Of a stretch of DNA of 64,000 nt, positions 54,484 to 63,114 are shown piece after piece. Where the stretch lies: positions 1-64,000 of the forward strand of contig CAVWCW010000034.1 in assembly GCA_963753615.1 (NCBI GenBank), written 5' to 3'. The DNA is from CAVWCW01 sp963753615 (GTDB lineage: Bacteria; Pseudomonadota; Gammaproteobacteria; Chromatiales; Chromatiaceae). Numbering within the stretch: the first letter of the stretch is position 1; every line of letters starts with the position of its first letter. Made by a program: the position numbers and the translations under genes. The notes under the pieces were generated by a model. That model searched no databases, had not been told where the DNA came from, and saw only the letters and a list, made by a program, of their open reading frames with translations.

Positions 54484-56088
54484 TTAGGAGGCCGCGGACT
54501 TAATCTGCGGAGCCGTGGTCCAGCTATGGAACGGGGGCGGCGAGGGCAGCTCCCACTCCAGACCCTTGGCGCCTTCCCAGACCCGCGCCTCGGCCTTCTT
54601 GCCGCCGCGCACCGCCTTGATGATGATGTAGATCAGCAGCAGATGGCTGAGGCCGAAGATGGCCGCACCGATACTGGACACCACGTTGAACTCGGTGAAC
54701 ATCACGTTGTAGTCGATGATGCGCCGCGGCATGCCCGCCAGGCCCAGGAAGTGCTGGGGGAAGAAGGTCAGGTTGAAGCCGCCGATGTTGACCCAGAAGA
54801 AGATCTTCGCCAGCTTCTCGTCGTACATATTGCCGGTCCACTTGGGCAACCAGTAGAAGACGCCGGCGAACAGGCCGAACACCGCGCCCGGGAGCAGCAC
54901 ATAGTGGAAGTGCGCCACCACGAACATGCTGTCGTGGTACTGCAGGTCGGCCGGCACCACCGCCAGCATGACGCCGGTGAGGCCGCCGAAGGTGAACATC
55001 AGGAGAATGCCGACGGCAAACAGCATCGGGGTCTCGAAGGTCATGGCGCCGCGCCACATGGTCGCGATGTAATTGAACACCATCAGGCCCACGGGGATGG
55101 AGATAATGATGGTGCCGATCATGAAGTAGCTGACCGCCCCCAGGGACATGCCGATGGTGTACTGGTGATGGGCCCAGACCACCATGCCGATGCACATGAT
55201 GGCGATCATGGCGCCGACCAGGGAGTTGTAGCCGAACAGGGGCTTGCGGGAGAACGCAGGTACCACCGCGGCCAGCACGCCCATGGAGGGCAGGATCAGG
55301 ATGTACACCTCCGGGTGGCCGAAGAACCAGAACAGATGCTGGAACAGCACCGGGTCGCCGCCGCCGGCGGCATTGAAGAAGCTGGTGCCGAAGTGGCGGT
55401 CGAACAGCAGCATGGTGACGCCGCCGGCCAGCACCGGAACCACCAGGATCAGCAGGAAGGCGGTGACCAGCCAGGTCCAGACGAAGATCGGCATATCCAT
55501 CAGCTTCATGCCCGGGGCGCGCATGTTGAAGATGGTAACGATGATATTGATCGAGGCCAGGATCGACGAGGCGCCCAGCAGGTGAATCGCGAAGATCAGG
55601 AAGTCCATGGACATGCCGACCTGCAGCGACAACGGCGGGTACAGGGTCCAGCCGGTGTTGATCTGCGAGCCGCCGCCGGGGAAAAAGGGCACCACGAACG
55701 ACAGGATGAGCATGGTCGCTGCCGCCGGCAGGATCCAGAAGCTGAGGTTGTTCATGCGCGGCAGGGCCATGTCCGGGGCCCCGATCATCAGCGGAATCAT
55801 CCAGTTCGCCAGGCCCGCGGCCGCCGGCATCACGGCGCCGAAGATCATGATCAGGGCATGGTTGGTGACCAGATTGTTGTACAAGTCCGGGTCGACCAGC
55901 TGGATGCCGGGCATGAACAGCTCGGCGCGGATGACCATGGCGCTGGCACCGCCCAGCATCAGCATGATCAGGGCGAACACCAGGTACATGGTACCGATGT
56001 CCTTATGATTGGTGCTGAACAGCCAGCGGCGCCAACCGGTGGGGACACCGTGATGGTGCTCGTCGTGCTCCATAGCTACTGTGCTCAT
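54484..56088 (-). CDS. coxA: cytochrome c oxidase subunit I
   Basis: A protein of 534 residues with 12 helices. Heme a His in NHALIMIFG; CuB ligands in HPEVYILILP (with the Tyr of the K-channel) and VWAHHQYTIG; heme a3 and a ligands in VVAHFHYVLLPG. This is a complete A-type aa3 subunit I. It follows coxB in the operon with a 61-base gap and precedes the small assembly gene and ctaG. It reduces O2 to water and pumps protons. Confidence 0.98.
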   Translation of the reverse strand: MSTVAMEHDEHHHGVPTGWRRWLFSTNHKDIGTMYLVFALIMLMLGGASAMVIRAELFMPGIQLVDPDLYNNLVTNHALIMIFGAVMPAAAGLANWMIPLMIGAPDMALPRMNNLSFWILPAAATMLILSFVVPFFPGGGSQINTGWTLYPPLSLQVGMSMDFLIFAIHLLGASSILASINIIVTIFNMRAPGMKLMDMPIFVWTWLVTAFLLILVVPVLAGGVTMLLFDRHFGTSFFNAAGGGDPVLFQHLFWFFGHPEVYILILPSMGVLAAVVPAFSRKPLFGYNSLVGAMIAIMCIGMVVWAHHQYTIGMSLGAVSYFMIGTIIISIPVGLMVFNYIATMWRGAMTFETPMLFAVGILLMFTFGGLTGVMLAVVPADLQYHDSMFVVAHFHYVLLPGAVFGLFAGVFYWLPKWTGNMYDEKLAKIFFWVNIGGFNLTFFPQHFLGLAGMPRRIIDYNVMFTEFNVVSSIGAAIFGLSHLLLIYIIIKAVRGGKKAEARVWEGAKGLEWELPSPPPFHSWTTAPQIKSAAS

Positions 56089-56149
56089 TGTTTTTTCTCC
56101 TCGCTCAACGCCTTACAAGGCAGTCGAATTACCTATGCTCGAAAGGTTA

Positions 56150-57292
56150 TTAACGTGCCGCCTTGACGTCGGCGGGTTGGACCAGGTCACCGGTATTGTT
56201 GTCCCAAGCGTTACGCTCGTAGGTGACGATGGCCGCGATCTCCAGGTCGTTCAGGCTGTTCCAGGGCTGCATTGCGGTGCCCGGCTTGCCGTTGAGTACG
56301 ATGTCGAGATGGTCCGCGATCGGGCCGCCCTTGACCATCGGGCTGTCCTTCAGCGCCGGGAACGCCGGGGGCAGGCCCAGGCCGGTGATCTGGTGACAGG
56401 CGCCGCACTTGGAGTTGTAGAGGCCGCGCCCCTTCTCCATCAGTTCGTCCATGCTCCAGACCTTGTCGGCGCTGGCCTCGGCGGCCGCCGCGACCTTGAT
56501 GGCTTTCTGTTCTTCGATCCAGCTGTCGAATTCCTCCGGGGAGACGGACTTGACGACAATCGGCATGCGCGCATGCCAGGTGCCGCACAGCTCGGCGCAC
56601 TGGCCGGTGAAGGTGCCCTCGCGGTTGAGTTCGGTCCAGGTCTCGGTCACGTAGCCGGGGATGGCGTCGCGCTTGAAGCCCAGCTCCGGTACCCAGAAGG
56701 CGTGCAGTACGTCGGCGGAGGTATGCAGGAATCGGATCTTGCGGCCGGTGGGCAGCACCAACTGGTTGTCCACCGAGCGCAGATAATCGGTGCCGGCTTC
56801 CTCTTCCGGGGTGAAGCGGCTCTCGACCTTGATGTCGTGGTCCATGTAGTCGAATTCCCACCACCACTGGTGGCCGGTAATTTTGATCTCCATCAGGTCC
56901 TTCTCGTCCGGCACCTGCCAGACACTCTCCAGGACCTTCTGGGCGCTGCCGGCGATGGTCAAATCGACACCCAGCACCAAGCCCGGTACCAGGACCCAGG
57001 ACCAGTTGCCGAACCAGGTCTTGTGGAAGTGCTGATCCGGCTCGAAGCCCCGGCTCTTGCGGTGAGCATAGAGGGAGTAAATTACGAAGCCGAAAACGAG
57101 AACCAGCAGTACTGTGACGATATAGGTCGTCAGCATGTGGATATCGTAAATTTCCTGCGCCGTGGTCGAACCGGGTTCCGGGAAATTTAGTCCGTACTCC
57201 GCGCGGGCCACGCCCGCTAGCCCCGAAAGGAGTAGGCCGGCGGTCGAAAAGCTAAGCAGTTTTTTTAATGACATCATGGGCTCTCGTTTCAT
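56150..57292 (-). CDS. coxB: cytochrome c oxidase subunit II with C-terminal cytochrome c domain
   Basis: A protein of 380 residues. Signal peptide, two helices (about 52-75 and 92-112), then the CuA domain with HAFWVPELGFKRDAIPG and CAELCGTWHARM. A C-terminal cytochrome c domain has CGACH (about 297-301). This is the caa3-like fused form, able to accept electrons directly. It begins one base after the DUF2244 stop, so translation is coupled. A start at ATG 57277 is also possible. Confidence 0.97.
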   Translation of the reverse strand: MKREPMMSLKKLLSFSTAGLLLSGLAGVARAEYGLNFPEPGSTTAQEIYDIHMLTTYIVTVLLVLVFGFVIYSLYAHRKSRGFEPDQHFHKTWFGNWSWVLVPGLVLGVDLTIAGSAQKVLESVWQVPDEKDLMEIKITGHQWWWEFDYMDHDIKVESRFTPEEEAGTDYLRSVDNQLVLPTGRKIRFLHTSADVLHAFWVPELGFKRDAIPGYVTETWTELNREGTFTGQCAELCGTWHARMPIVVKSVSPEEFDSWIEEQKAIKVAAAAEASADKVWSMDELMEKGRGLYNSKCGACHQITGLGLPPAFPALKDSPMVKGGPIADHLDIVLNGKPGTAMQPWNSLNDLEIAAIVTYERNAWDNNTGDLVQPADVKAAR

Positions 57293-57293
57293 T

Positions 57294-57839
57294 TCAGATT
57301 TGCTGCCCGACGGTTTCCAGCGCCGGGTCGTATTCGGGTTGGGGGCGGCTCGGGAAGCCGGAACGCTGGTCGATCAGCTCCCGCAGCTCCAGCGCGAGCT
57401 CTTCGCGCTCGGCCTCCACCAGGGACTTGGCGATCTCGCAGTACTGGCCGTGGCTGCCGATCAGGAGCCGGCTCGGGTACCAGCCCCGAGGGTCCTTACG
57501 CAGCACCACGCGGCTCCAACAACGGGAAAAGCGGGCCACCTCGGTCAGTTCACGGCGGCCTTGGCGGATAGTGATCCCCGCATCCGTGACGCTTACCAGC
57601 TCGCGGGTAGCGGTGGACTTGGCGCTGACGTAGATCCCGATGCCCAGCACCAAGGCCTCGAGGCCGGCGAACGGCAACACCAGCCAGGCACCCTGCAGGC
57701 CAAAATATAAGGTAACCCCTATCAGGCAGGTAAATAGCGCCAAGAACAGGTTTCGCATGGCCGGCCAACTCATGGAGCGGTTGGGCTGCAGGGTGAAACA
57801 ATGCGTTTCGCCGCTGGCCTCTGTGTCTCGAACTACCAT
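57294..57839 (-). CDS. DUF2244 membrane protein, first gene of the cox operon
   Basis: A protein of 181 residues with two helices (about 28-65) and a soluble domain with WSRVVLRKDPRGWYPSRLLIGSHGQYCEIAKSL, typical of DUF2244 proteins. Residues 1-20 carry FTLQPNRSMSW, the conserved start. It ends one base before coxB and so probably shares its mRNA. The function is unknown; the constant link to cox genes suggests a role in the oxidase. Confidence 0.85.
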   Translation of the reverse strand: MVVRDTEASGETHCFTLQPNRSMSWPAMRNLFLALFTCLIGVTLYFGLQGAWLVLPFAGLEALVLGIGIYVSAKSTATRELVSVTDAGITIRQGRRELTEVARFSRCWSRVVLRKDPRGWYPSRLLIGSHGQYCEIAKSLVEAEREELALELRELIDQRSGFPSRPQPEYDPALETVGQQI

Positions 57840-58342
57840 GCCTCACCTCCGGGGAAGGGGGGCGCCGAAACCGCCGCGCCGCCGTGGTGCGTGCCGAATC
57901 CAAGGTTGCAAAATATGCGGGAATCGAGGTTGAAATGCAACAAAGAATGAGAATCGGTATCACTGAAAAAAAACAGAGACCGATAAATTGGATTTATAGC
58001 CCTCCCGGGTAAGGGTTATCCCTAATCGAGGGTGGTTCTGGTCGGATAAGTCCGGCAATGAACCCGAGCAGGCGCTTGATATTTATGATCTTTTATTCGG
58101 TGATTCTGCCGCTGGCATCCCTGGCCCGGGGCCGGAATAGCCCGAAGGAGGGCAAGATGGGTAGGGTGGAACAAGCGCAGCGGTTCCACCATCCGGAGCT
58201 TGGCGGGACCGCTGCGCTTGTTCCACCCTACGGCCCTAGGGCATGTTATTTCGCCATCGCTTACAAACAGACAACGCATAGAAAAACCTAGGGATAACCC
58301 TTGGTTTCGGGTCGCTGACGGGCCTAGGCGCCTGCAATCGTC
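57840..58342. other. intergenic region with nested inverted repeats
   Basis: This 503-base stretch must contain the cox operon promoter near its left end. It is mostly taken up by the nested palindromic element at 58011-58302. I see no gene. Confidence 0.4.
58011..58302. repeat. nested inverted repeat, possible non-autonomous element
   Basis: The outer arms AAGGGTTATCCCTA (58011-58024) and TAGGGATAACCCTT (58289-58302) are perfect 14-bp inverted repeats 264 bases apart. Inside is a perfect 24-bp hairpin (58161-58184 with 58208-58231), whose arm reads GTAGGGTGGAACAAGCGCAG. This motif resembles dispersed repeats I recall from other gammaproteobacteria. No transposase is inside. Confidence 0.6.
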
Positions 58343-59197
58343 TCATTCAGGGCCCAGGGCGACGGGCCGCGCTGGGTCGCGGATCCACTCGCTCCACGAA
58401 CCGGCGTAGAGCCGGGCGCCGCTGAGTCCGGCGATTTCCATGGCCAGCAGATCATGGCAGGCGGTGACGCCCGAGCCGCACATACAGGCGGCCCCGGAGG
58501 GGGCAAGGTCGCCGAGCTTTTCCCGATATATCTGGCCTAGCCGCTCCGGCGCCAGAAAGCGGCCGTTCGCGTCCAGATTGTCTAGCAGCGGCAGGCTGCG
58601 GGCGCCGGGGATATGGCCGGCCACCGGGTCGATCGGTTCCTGCTCGCCGCGGAAGCGCTCCCCGCTGCGGGCGTCGAGCAGCAGCCAGCGGCCGCTCTCC
58701 AGGTCCGCCAGCAACTGCTCGGTGGTAACCAGCATCGACGAGTTCGGACCGCCGGGGTAGGGCCGGGCGGCGGCGGGTGGCGGGATCGCCGTCGTTTCAG
58801 CCAGCCCGGCATCGCGCCAGGCCTGCCAGCCGCCGTCGAGCACCGCCACCGCCCGGTGCCCGAGCCAGCGCAGCAGCCACCAAAGGCGCACCGCCATGCT
58901 GCCGGCGCTGTCGTCGTAGACTGCCACCTGGGTTTCCGGGGTCACGCCTTGGGCCCCTAACCAGCGGCTCAGGGCGTCGGAATCGGGCAGTGGGTGGCGG
59001 CCGCTGGCCTCGGTCACCGGTCCCGACAGTTCGTGCTCGAGGTGGGCGAAGCGGGCGCCTGGGATGTGGCCGGCCCGGTAATCCCGTTCGCCCCGGGCCT
59101 TGTCGGCCAGGTCGAAGCGGCAGTCGAACAGCACCCAACCCGGGGGCGCGAACTCACGCCGCAGCTGTTCGGCGTCGATCAGGGTGGTGTAGGCCAT
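58343..59197 (-). CDS. rhodanese-type sulfurtransferase (mercaptopyruvate-like)
   Basis: A protein of 284 residues from ATG 59197; the earlier frame is not protein-like. It has two rhodanese domains: the inactive N-terminal one with AGHIPGARFAHLEHELSG, and the C-terminal one with AGHIPGARSLPL and the active-site loop CGSGVTAC (Cys at about 242). The CGSGVTA form is more like 3-mercaptopyruvate sulfurtransferase (SseA) than thiosulfate sulfurtransferase. Cytoplasmic; no operon partner. Confidence 0.9.
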   Translation of the reverse strand: MAYTTLIDAEQLRREFAPPGWVLFDCRFDLADKARGERDYRAGHIPGARFAHLEHELSGPVTEASGRHPLPDSDALSRWLGAQGVTPETQVAVYDDSAGSMAVRLWWLLRWLGHRAVAVLDGGWQAWRDAGLAETTAIPPPAAARPYPGGPNSSMLVTTEQLLADLESGRWLLLDARSGERFRGEQEPIDPVAGHIPGARSLPLLDNLDANGRFLAPERLGQIYREKLGDLAPSGAACMCGSGVTACHDLLAMEIAGLSGARLYAGSWSEWIRDPARPVALGPE

Positions 59198-59536
59198 GGG
59201 GAGGCTCCCGGAGGTGAATATGCGGCAGGCTAGGGCAGCCGGCCGGCGGAAGCAAGCGAAAAGCGGCGACCCTGCGCGCCCGGGAAGGACCGGGCTGGGG
59301 ATGGCGCGCGCGGCAGCCGCGAATCCATGGCGAGGGTCGTCAAAATGGTGCGCCGCGAACAGGTTAGGGGGCCAAGGTCGACATAATCTCAGCACCGGGA
59401 CTCGAATCGGCGGTTCCCGCTGTCCTGAGAAAAACCTGTCCCTGATACTTTCCTTAGTTTAGCTTTAGGAATAGTCCTGATCGGTCGAAAACGTTTCCTT
59501 GGTTGGAAATCAGCGCCCTCGCGCTTTTCCAGGGTG
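59198..59536. other. intergenic region with direct repeat copy A
   Basis: No gene is seen in this 339-base gap between two minus-strand genes. It holds the degenerate repeat copy at 59361-59455 and the promoter region of the rhodanese gene. Confidence 0.4.
59361..59455. repeat. degenerate direct repeat, copy A (copy B at 61341-61435)
   Basis: The two copies share GGTT, AGGGGCCA, CATAAT, GCAC, GGCGGTTCCC or GGCAGTTCCC, CCTGAG and AAACCTGTC in the same order and spacing. They lie on the same strand on either side of the diguanylate cyclase gene, at about 70 percent identity by eye. Confidence 0.5.
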
Positions 59537-61156
59537 CTATTGCTGTCCGATGCCGGGTCCGGACGCCTCGCCTGCGGGGGCGTTGTAGAAAACGAACCGA
59601 TTCCCACCCGCTTGCTTGGCTTCATACATCGCTGAATCCGCCTTGGCGATCAAATCTTCGATATTTCGACTGTCCAAGGGAAAACGGGAAATTCCGATAC
59701 TGACGCCAATCCCGGTTGTATCGCCGTTGCTGAGGTGGATGGGTCCGGTTATTCGCTCCACCAAGTCATTGGCAATGCGCTCGATGGTTTTCCGTTCATC
59801 GACCCTAGGCACGATGAGCGTGAATTCGTCGCCGCCGAGCCGGGAGACGGTATCTCCCTGCCGAACGGAGTTTGTCAGGCGACGCGCCACCTCCTGCAAC
59901 ACCAGATCGCCGGCTTCGTGCCCCATTTCGTCATTTGTCTGCTTGAACCTGTCGAGGTCGAGAAAGAATAGGGCGACCTGCTCGTCTGGGTCCCCGTGCG
60001 CTTGGACCGCCTTTCCCAGGCGATCCAGAAACAGGGTCCGATTGGGCAGGCCGGTCAGCGGATCGTGATAGGCCAGATTCTGATAGACTTCTTCCGCCGC
60101 CTTCTGCTCGGAGAGGTCGGTGTAAATGGCAACATAACTCTCATCCCCCTCTTCCTTACCCTCTATCGTTGAGATGCTGAGCAGTCCGGGAAACACGTTA
60201 CCATCCTTGCGTCGGTCCCAGATTTCACCCCGCCATCGTTTGTGCTCCTCGAGAGAGCGTTTCATCTGTATATAAAACTCGGCGTCTTGTCGGCCGGACT
60301 TGAGAAAAGCGGGTGTTTTCCCAAGCACCTCTTCGCGCTCGAATCCGGTAAGTTTCGTGAAAGCGGGGTTTACGATCTTGATCTTCTGCGCGGCGTCGGT
60401 CACGATCACCGCGTCCTGGGCGACTTCGATGACATCGCGGAATAGTTCCTCCTGGGTATCCAACGCGTTGCGGGTGCGCGCCAGACGTCGGCTTTCACGT
60501 GCGGTGGCGATTACCAACAGCGTGGCCGTCAATACGAAGCCTCCCGCCAAGACCACAAGGATAAATCCTGACCGCAGCAAAAGAGACTGAAGCAGCTGCG
60601 TTTCTCGCGAGACGTCGTAGTAGATCTCGAATGCGCCCACGAAGCGCTCGCCGGACATCACCGGGACGTAGATCTCGATAACGTCTAGCGGCGCGGTCTC
60701 CCCCTCCATGGTGCGGCCGTCCTTGCGCCCCGTCTTGGAAAAGATCTCCCCTTTCGCGACCTTCTGGTGAAAATACGGCTTGTCGTTTCGTTCCCCGATT
60801 TCGCCATCGGCCGTTGAAAAGACGATTTCCCCATCCGGTAAAAAACCCGCGCTTTCCAGAGGTCGAAATCCCTGGTCACCTGGTGCAGCGTTTCCGCCAC
60901 CTTCGGCGCAGCGCTTGCGCGGAACAGGGCATCGAAACTCGTTGGCCTCTACCCCCAATATGTGCGAGAAATGTTTCGCGGTCCTTCGGGCGTCTTCCTC
61001 AACCGCTTTGACCAGAAGCCTGCTGAACGCAGGGTAGACGAGGATGAAATCATACGCGGGCAGCGCGATGGCGCCCATGAGCACCACAGCAAGAATACGC
61101 CGGAGGAGGGGAGTGCGCCAAATGATGCGTGGCAGGCTTTCATCGTGCTTGGACAT
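59537..61156 (-). CDS. membrane diguanylate cyclase with PAS domain
   Basis: A protein of 539 residues from ATG 61156. One helix (about 20-37), a periplasmic sensor like DUF3365 (about 40-190) with AKHFSHILGVEANEF and GAFEIYYDVS, a second helix (about 205-225), PAS (about 250-365; VIVTDAAQKIKIVNPAFTKLTGFE) and GGDEF. The active site is GGDEF in RLGGDEFTLIV, with an I-site RxxD (RQGD) five residues before it, so it should make c-di-GMP with product inhibition. No EAL domain. It is bracketed by degenerate direct repeats. Confidence 0.92.
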   Translation of the reverse strand: MSKHDESLPRIIWRTPLLRRILAVVLMGAIALPAYDFILVYPAFSRLLVKAVEEDARRTAKHFSHILGVEANEFRCPVPRKRCAEGGGNAAPGDQGFRPLESAGFLPDGEIVFSTADGEIGERNDKPYFHQKVAKGEIFSKTGRKDGRTMEGETAPLDVIEIYVPVMSGERFVGAFEIYYDVSRETQLLQSLLLRSGFILVVLAGGFVLTATLLVIATARESRRLARTRNALDTQEELFRDVIEVAQDAVIVTDAAQKIKIVNPAFTKLTGFEREEVLGKTPAFLKSGRQDAEFYIQMKRSLEEHKRWRGEIWDRRKDGNVFPGLLSISTIEGKEEGDESYVAIYTDLSEQKAAEEVYQNLAYHDPLTGLPNRTLFLDRLGKAVQAHGDPDEQVALFFLDLDRFKQTNDEMGHEAGDLVLQEVARRLTNSVRQGDTVSRLGGDEFTLIVPRVDERKTIERIANDLVERITGPIHLSNGDTTGIGVSIGISRFPLDSRNIEDLIAKADSAMYEAKQAGGNRFVFYNAPAGEASGPGIGQQ

Positions 61157-61451
61157 GTGCTCGGCCCCTCGCTGGGCCCTTGTTCCGGGTAGCCACACCC
61201 TGTCGCATACATCCCCCGGGCTGGGTTGGGCCTACCGAAAGTCAGCGCCGTGAATAGCATTTCCGGCGGATCGACGAGATTATTCGCAGGCCATCTCGCC
61301 TCTTATTTCTCCGATTGTAATCATAGCCGTATTCAGCTTTTGGTTGTAGGGGCCAGGCTCATCATAATTCCGGCACTCGGATTCAAAGCGGCAGTTCCCC
61401 CTGGCCTGAGCGAAACCTGTCTCCAATATTCTGGATTGTTAGCGCCCCCGT

Positions 61452-61769
61452 TCATCCGAGGTGCCTCAGCGCCTCGCGTGTTTCTTTAGTTAACGAGCCC
61501 AACTCCGAATCGCTCAACAAGCCATGCTTTCTCCAGGCTATGAGTTTGAACATGGCATTGCTTCGCCTCGTATCATCGAAGAGCTGTGCGATCAGATCAT
61601 TTCCCTCGTTGACCGCGTCCCATAGCCTTAAGAAGGCTTCGTGTTCTTCGCCTTTTCTTTGCTGCGCAATATTCTCCGCAAGCCCAAAGACTCTTTCACA
61701 TACCAGCGACAGTTTCTCGCCCTGCATGGCTCGGAGCTGTTTCCAATCGCTTTCCGGAAAATTTTTCAT
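61452..61769 (-). CDS. hypothetical all-helical protein
   Basis: A protein of 105 residues, charged and apparently all-helical. It has FPESDWKQLRAMQGEKLSLVCERV, LRLWDAVNEGNDLIAQLFDDTRRSNAMFKL and LLSDSELGSLTKETREAL. I have seen similar uncharacterised proteins (WK..R...LERFCERVL and AFDDLRRS motifs) but cannot name a function. No signal peptide. GGAAAA upstream is a weak ribosome-binding site. The 295 bases between it and the cyclase start contain repeat copy B. Confidence 0.65.
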   Translation of the reverse strand: MKNFPESDWKQLRAMQGEKLSLVCERVFGLAENIAQQRKGEEHEAFLRLWDAVNEGNDLIAQLFDDTRRSNAMFKLIAWRKHGLLSDSELGSLTKETREALRHLG

Positions 61770-61799
61770 CTAGGACTCTTACGATCGGGGTAGAGAAAT

Positions 61800-61888
61800 G
61801 GGGTCAGTTATCACGTCACAACATTCTGCGTGTCTGCTGTCTAGAAGTTGGCTCATTTGACCGATGTAAAAATGCGATAACTGACCCC
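61800..61888. repeat. MITE-like hairpin with GGGGTCAGTTATC ends
   Basis: GGGGTCAGTTATC (61800-61812) and its exact complement GATAACTGACCCC (61876-61888) enclose 63 bases. GGGGTCAG ends of this kind are reminiscent of elements mobilised by REP-associated (RayT-type) transposases, from memory. No coding capacity. Confidence 0.6.
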
Positions 61889-61953
61889 GTATTCGTTAAG
61901 CAAAGAGTATAGGGCTCTGCACCGTTTGCTTGACCCGTTTACTTCTTATCCGG

Positions 61954-62157
61954 TTATGTTTGACCTGCTGCCCATAAATCAAATGACGTCATAGTTATTA
62001 GACAAGCGATCAAGACTGCTGCAAAACCAAAAAATGGAATTCGCCATTTTGAACCTCGGTCATTCAAGTGCTGCTTTGTGAACAGCGGGTGAAGTGGGCC
62101 AAATACTTCTAGCCAAAACCAACCCTTATTGTTTTTTTGGGAGATCTTCATTACCAA
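61954..62157 (-). CDS. possible small membrane protein
   Basis: A protein of 67 residues with one hydrophobic helix near the C-terminus (FFGFAAVLIACLITMTSF, about 42-59) and a basic N-terminus. The region is AT-rich compared with most of the window. There is no strong ribosome-binding site and I do not recognise a family. It may be a real small accessory gene or chance. Confidence 0.3.
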   Translation of the reverse strand: MVMKISQKNNKGWFWLEVFGPLHPLFTKQHLNDRGSKWRIPFFGFAAVLIACLITMTSFDLWAAGQT

Positions 62158-62539
62158 AGAGCATCAAGGCAGACACGATAGTTATTAGTAGAGAAACAAT
62201 CGATGAATACGCAACCGTATGCTCTAGCATTCCTTGACAGTTTGAAACATGAACAGCAATTTCCTCTTAAACATAATCATTATTAATAATCCGCACCGCA
62301 TCTTTACGCCCAATTCCCGCACAAAAAACGTGTCCCCAATTATTGCCCGACAGGTAACGAGTAAGTGGGTGATCAGAAAAAATATCGAGCCTGGCCCCTA
62401 TGATTCCCTTGCTATCCGAGGCGTTCGAAGGGTGGCTATTGCGCCCGGTATCGACCTTTTGACCATCGCCATCAGAAAGCATGCCGACCTTGCCAGGAAG
62501 GAACAGCGGAAATCCGCTACATGCTTTGCTCACACGGGA
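62158..62539. other. AT-rich intergenic region
   Basis: A 382-base stretch without a supported gene. An open frame on the plus strand from 62249 runs into the antisense of the glycine-zipper gene and is treated as a shadow. No RNA gene or terminator is evident. Confidence 0.35.
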
Positions 62540-63091
62540 TTAGGGTACCGTGCCGCCAGTTGTCCCGAGCACCAACTGCCCATCCTTCACCGGAATGCGG
62601 TCACCCGGCTTGTGATCCATACGCACCTTGCCGTTCTCATCGCCGAGACGATAGCTGACATCGTAACCAACCACGTGTTGCTCGGTATCGGTTACCGTGT
62701 AGCAATTACGTTCGGTGGTGGTGTAAGTGTCGTTGGTTTGCATGCCTTGCTGCACCTTGTTGCCGGCATAACCCCCGGCCGCCGCACCGGCAACTGTGGC
62801 GATCTTTTTGCCGGTTCCCTTGCCGATCTGATTTCCTAGCAATCCCCCCACCAGCGCGCCCGTTGCTGTGCCGATGACTCTGTGGTCGTCCTGTACCGGT
62901 TTCTGCCGGGTAACAGGCACGTTCTCGCAGACTTCACGCGGGGTCTTCACGGTTTCCTTGATCTCATCGACGCCGAGTACCTCGGCATAGACGGGTTCCT
63001 TCTTGCTGAGCATGTTATAGCCGGCAATGCCCCCCCCGGCGGTGGCAGCCACGATACCAATCACAACCCCTGTCAACATCGACTTGTTCAT
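62540..63091 (-). CDS. glycine-zipper 2TM-type protein
   Basis: A protein of 183 residues from ATG 63091, which has AGGAGAT upstream on its strand. An N-terminal helix (about 5-27), then a periplasmic part. The glycine-zipper pair lies at about 72-115 (GTATGALVGGLLGNQIGKGTGKKIATVAGAAAGGYAGNKV), like the Rickettsia 17-kDa antigen family. The C-terminal part (VGYDVSYRLGDENGKVRMDHKPGDRIPV) is also typical. No lipobox Cys. Probably associated with the envelope; function unknown. Confidence 0.85.
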   Translation of the reverse strand: MNKSMLTGVVIGIVAATAGGGIAGYNMLSKKEPVYAEVLGVDEIKETVKTPREVCENVPVTRQKPVQDDHRVIGTATGALVGGLLGNQIGKGTGKKIATVAGAAAGGYAGNKVQQGMQTNDTYTTTERNCYTVTDTEQHVVGYDVSYRLGDENGKVRMDHKPGDRIPVKDGQLVLGTTGGTVP

Positions 63092-63114
63092 ATGATCTCC
63101 TGTGGTGATGCTCG

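Noticed and set aside
54427..56166. 579-codon plus-strand frame
   Set aside because: Antisense to coxA; His/Asp/Gln-rich with no domain.
62249..62839. 196-codon plus-strand frame
   Set aside because: Its second half is antisense to the glycine-zipper gene and the first half has no ribosome-binding site or recognisable motif.
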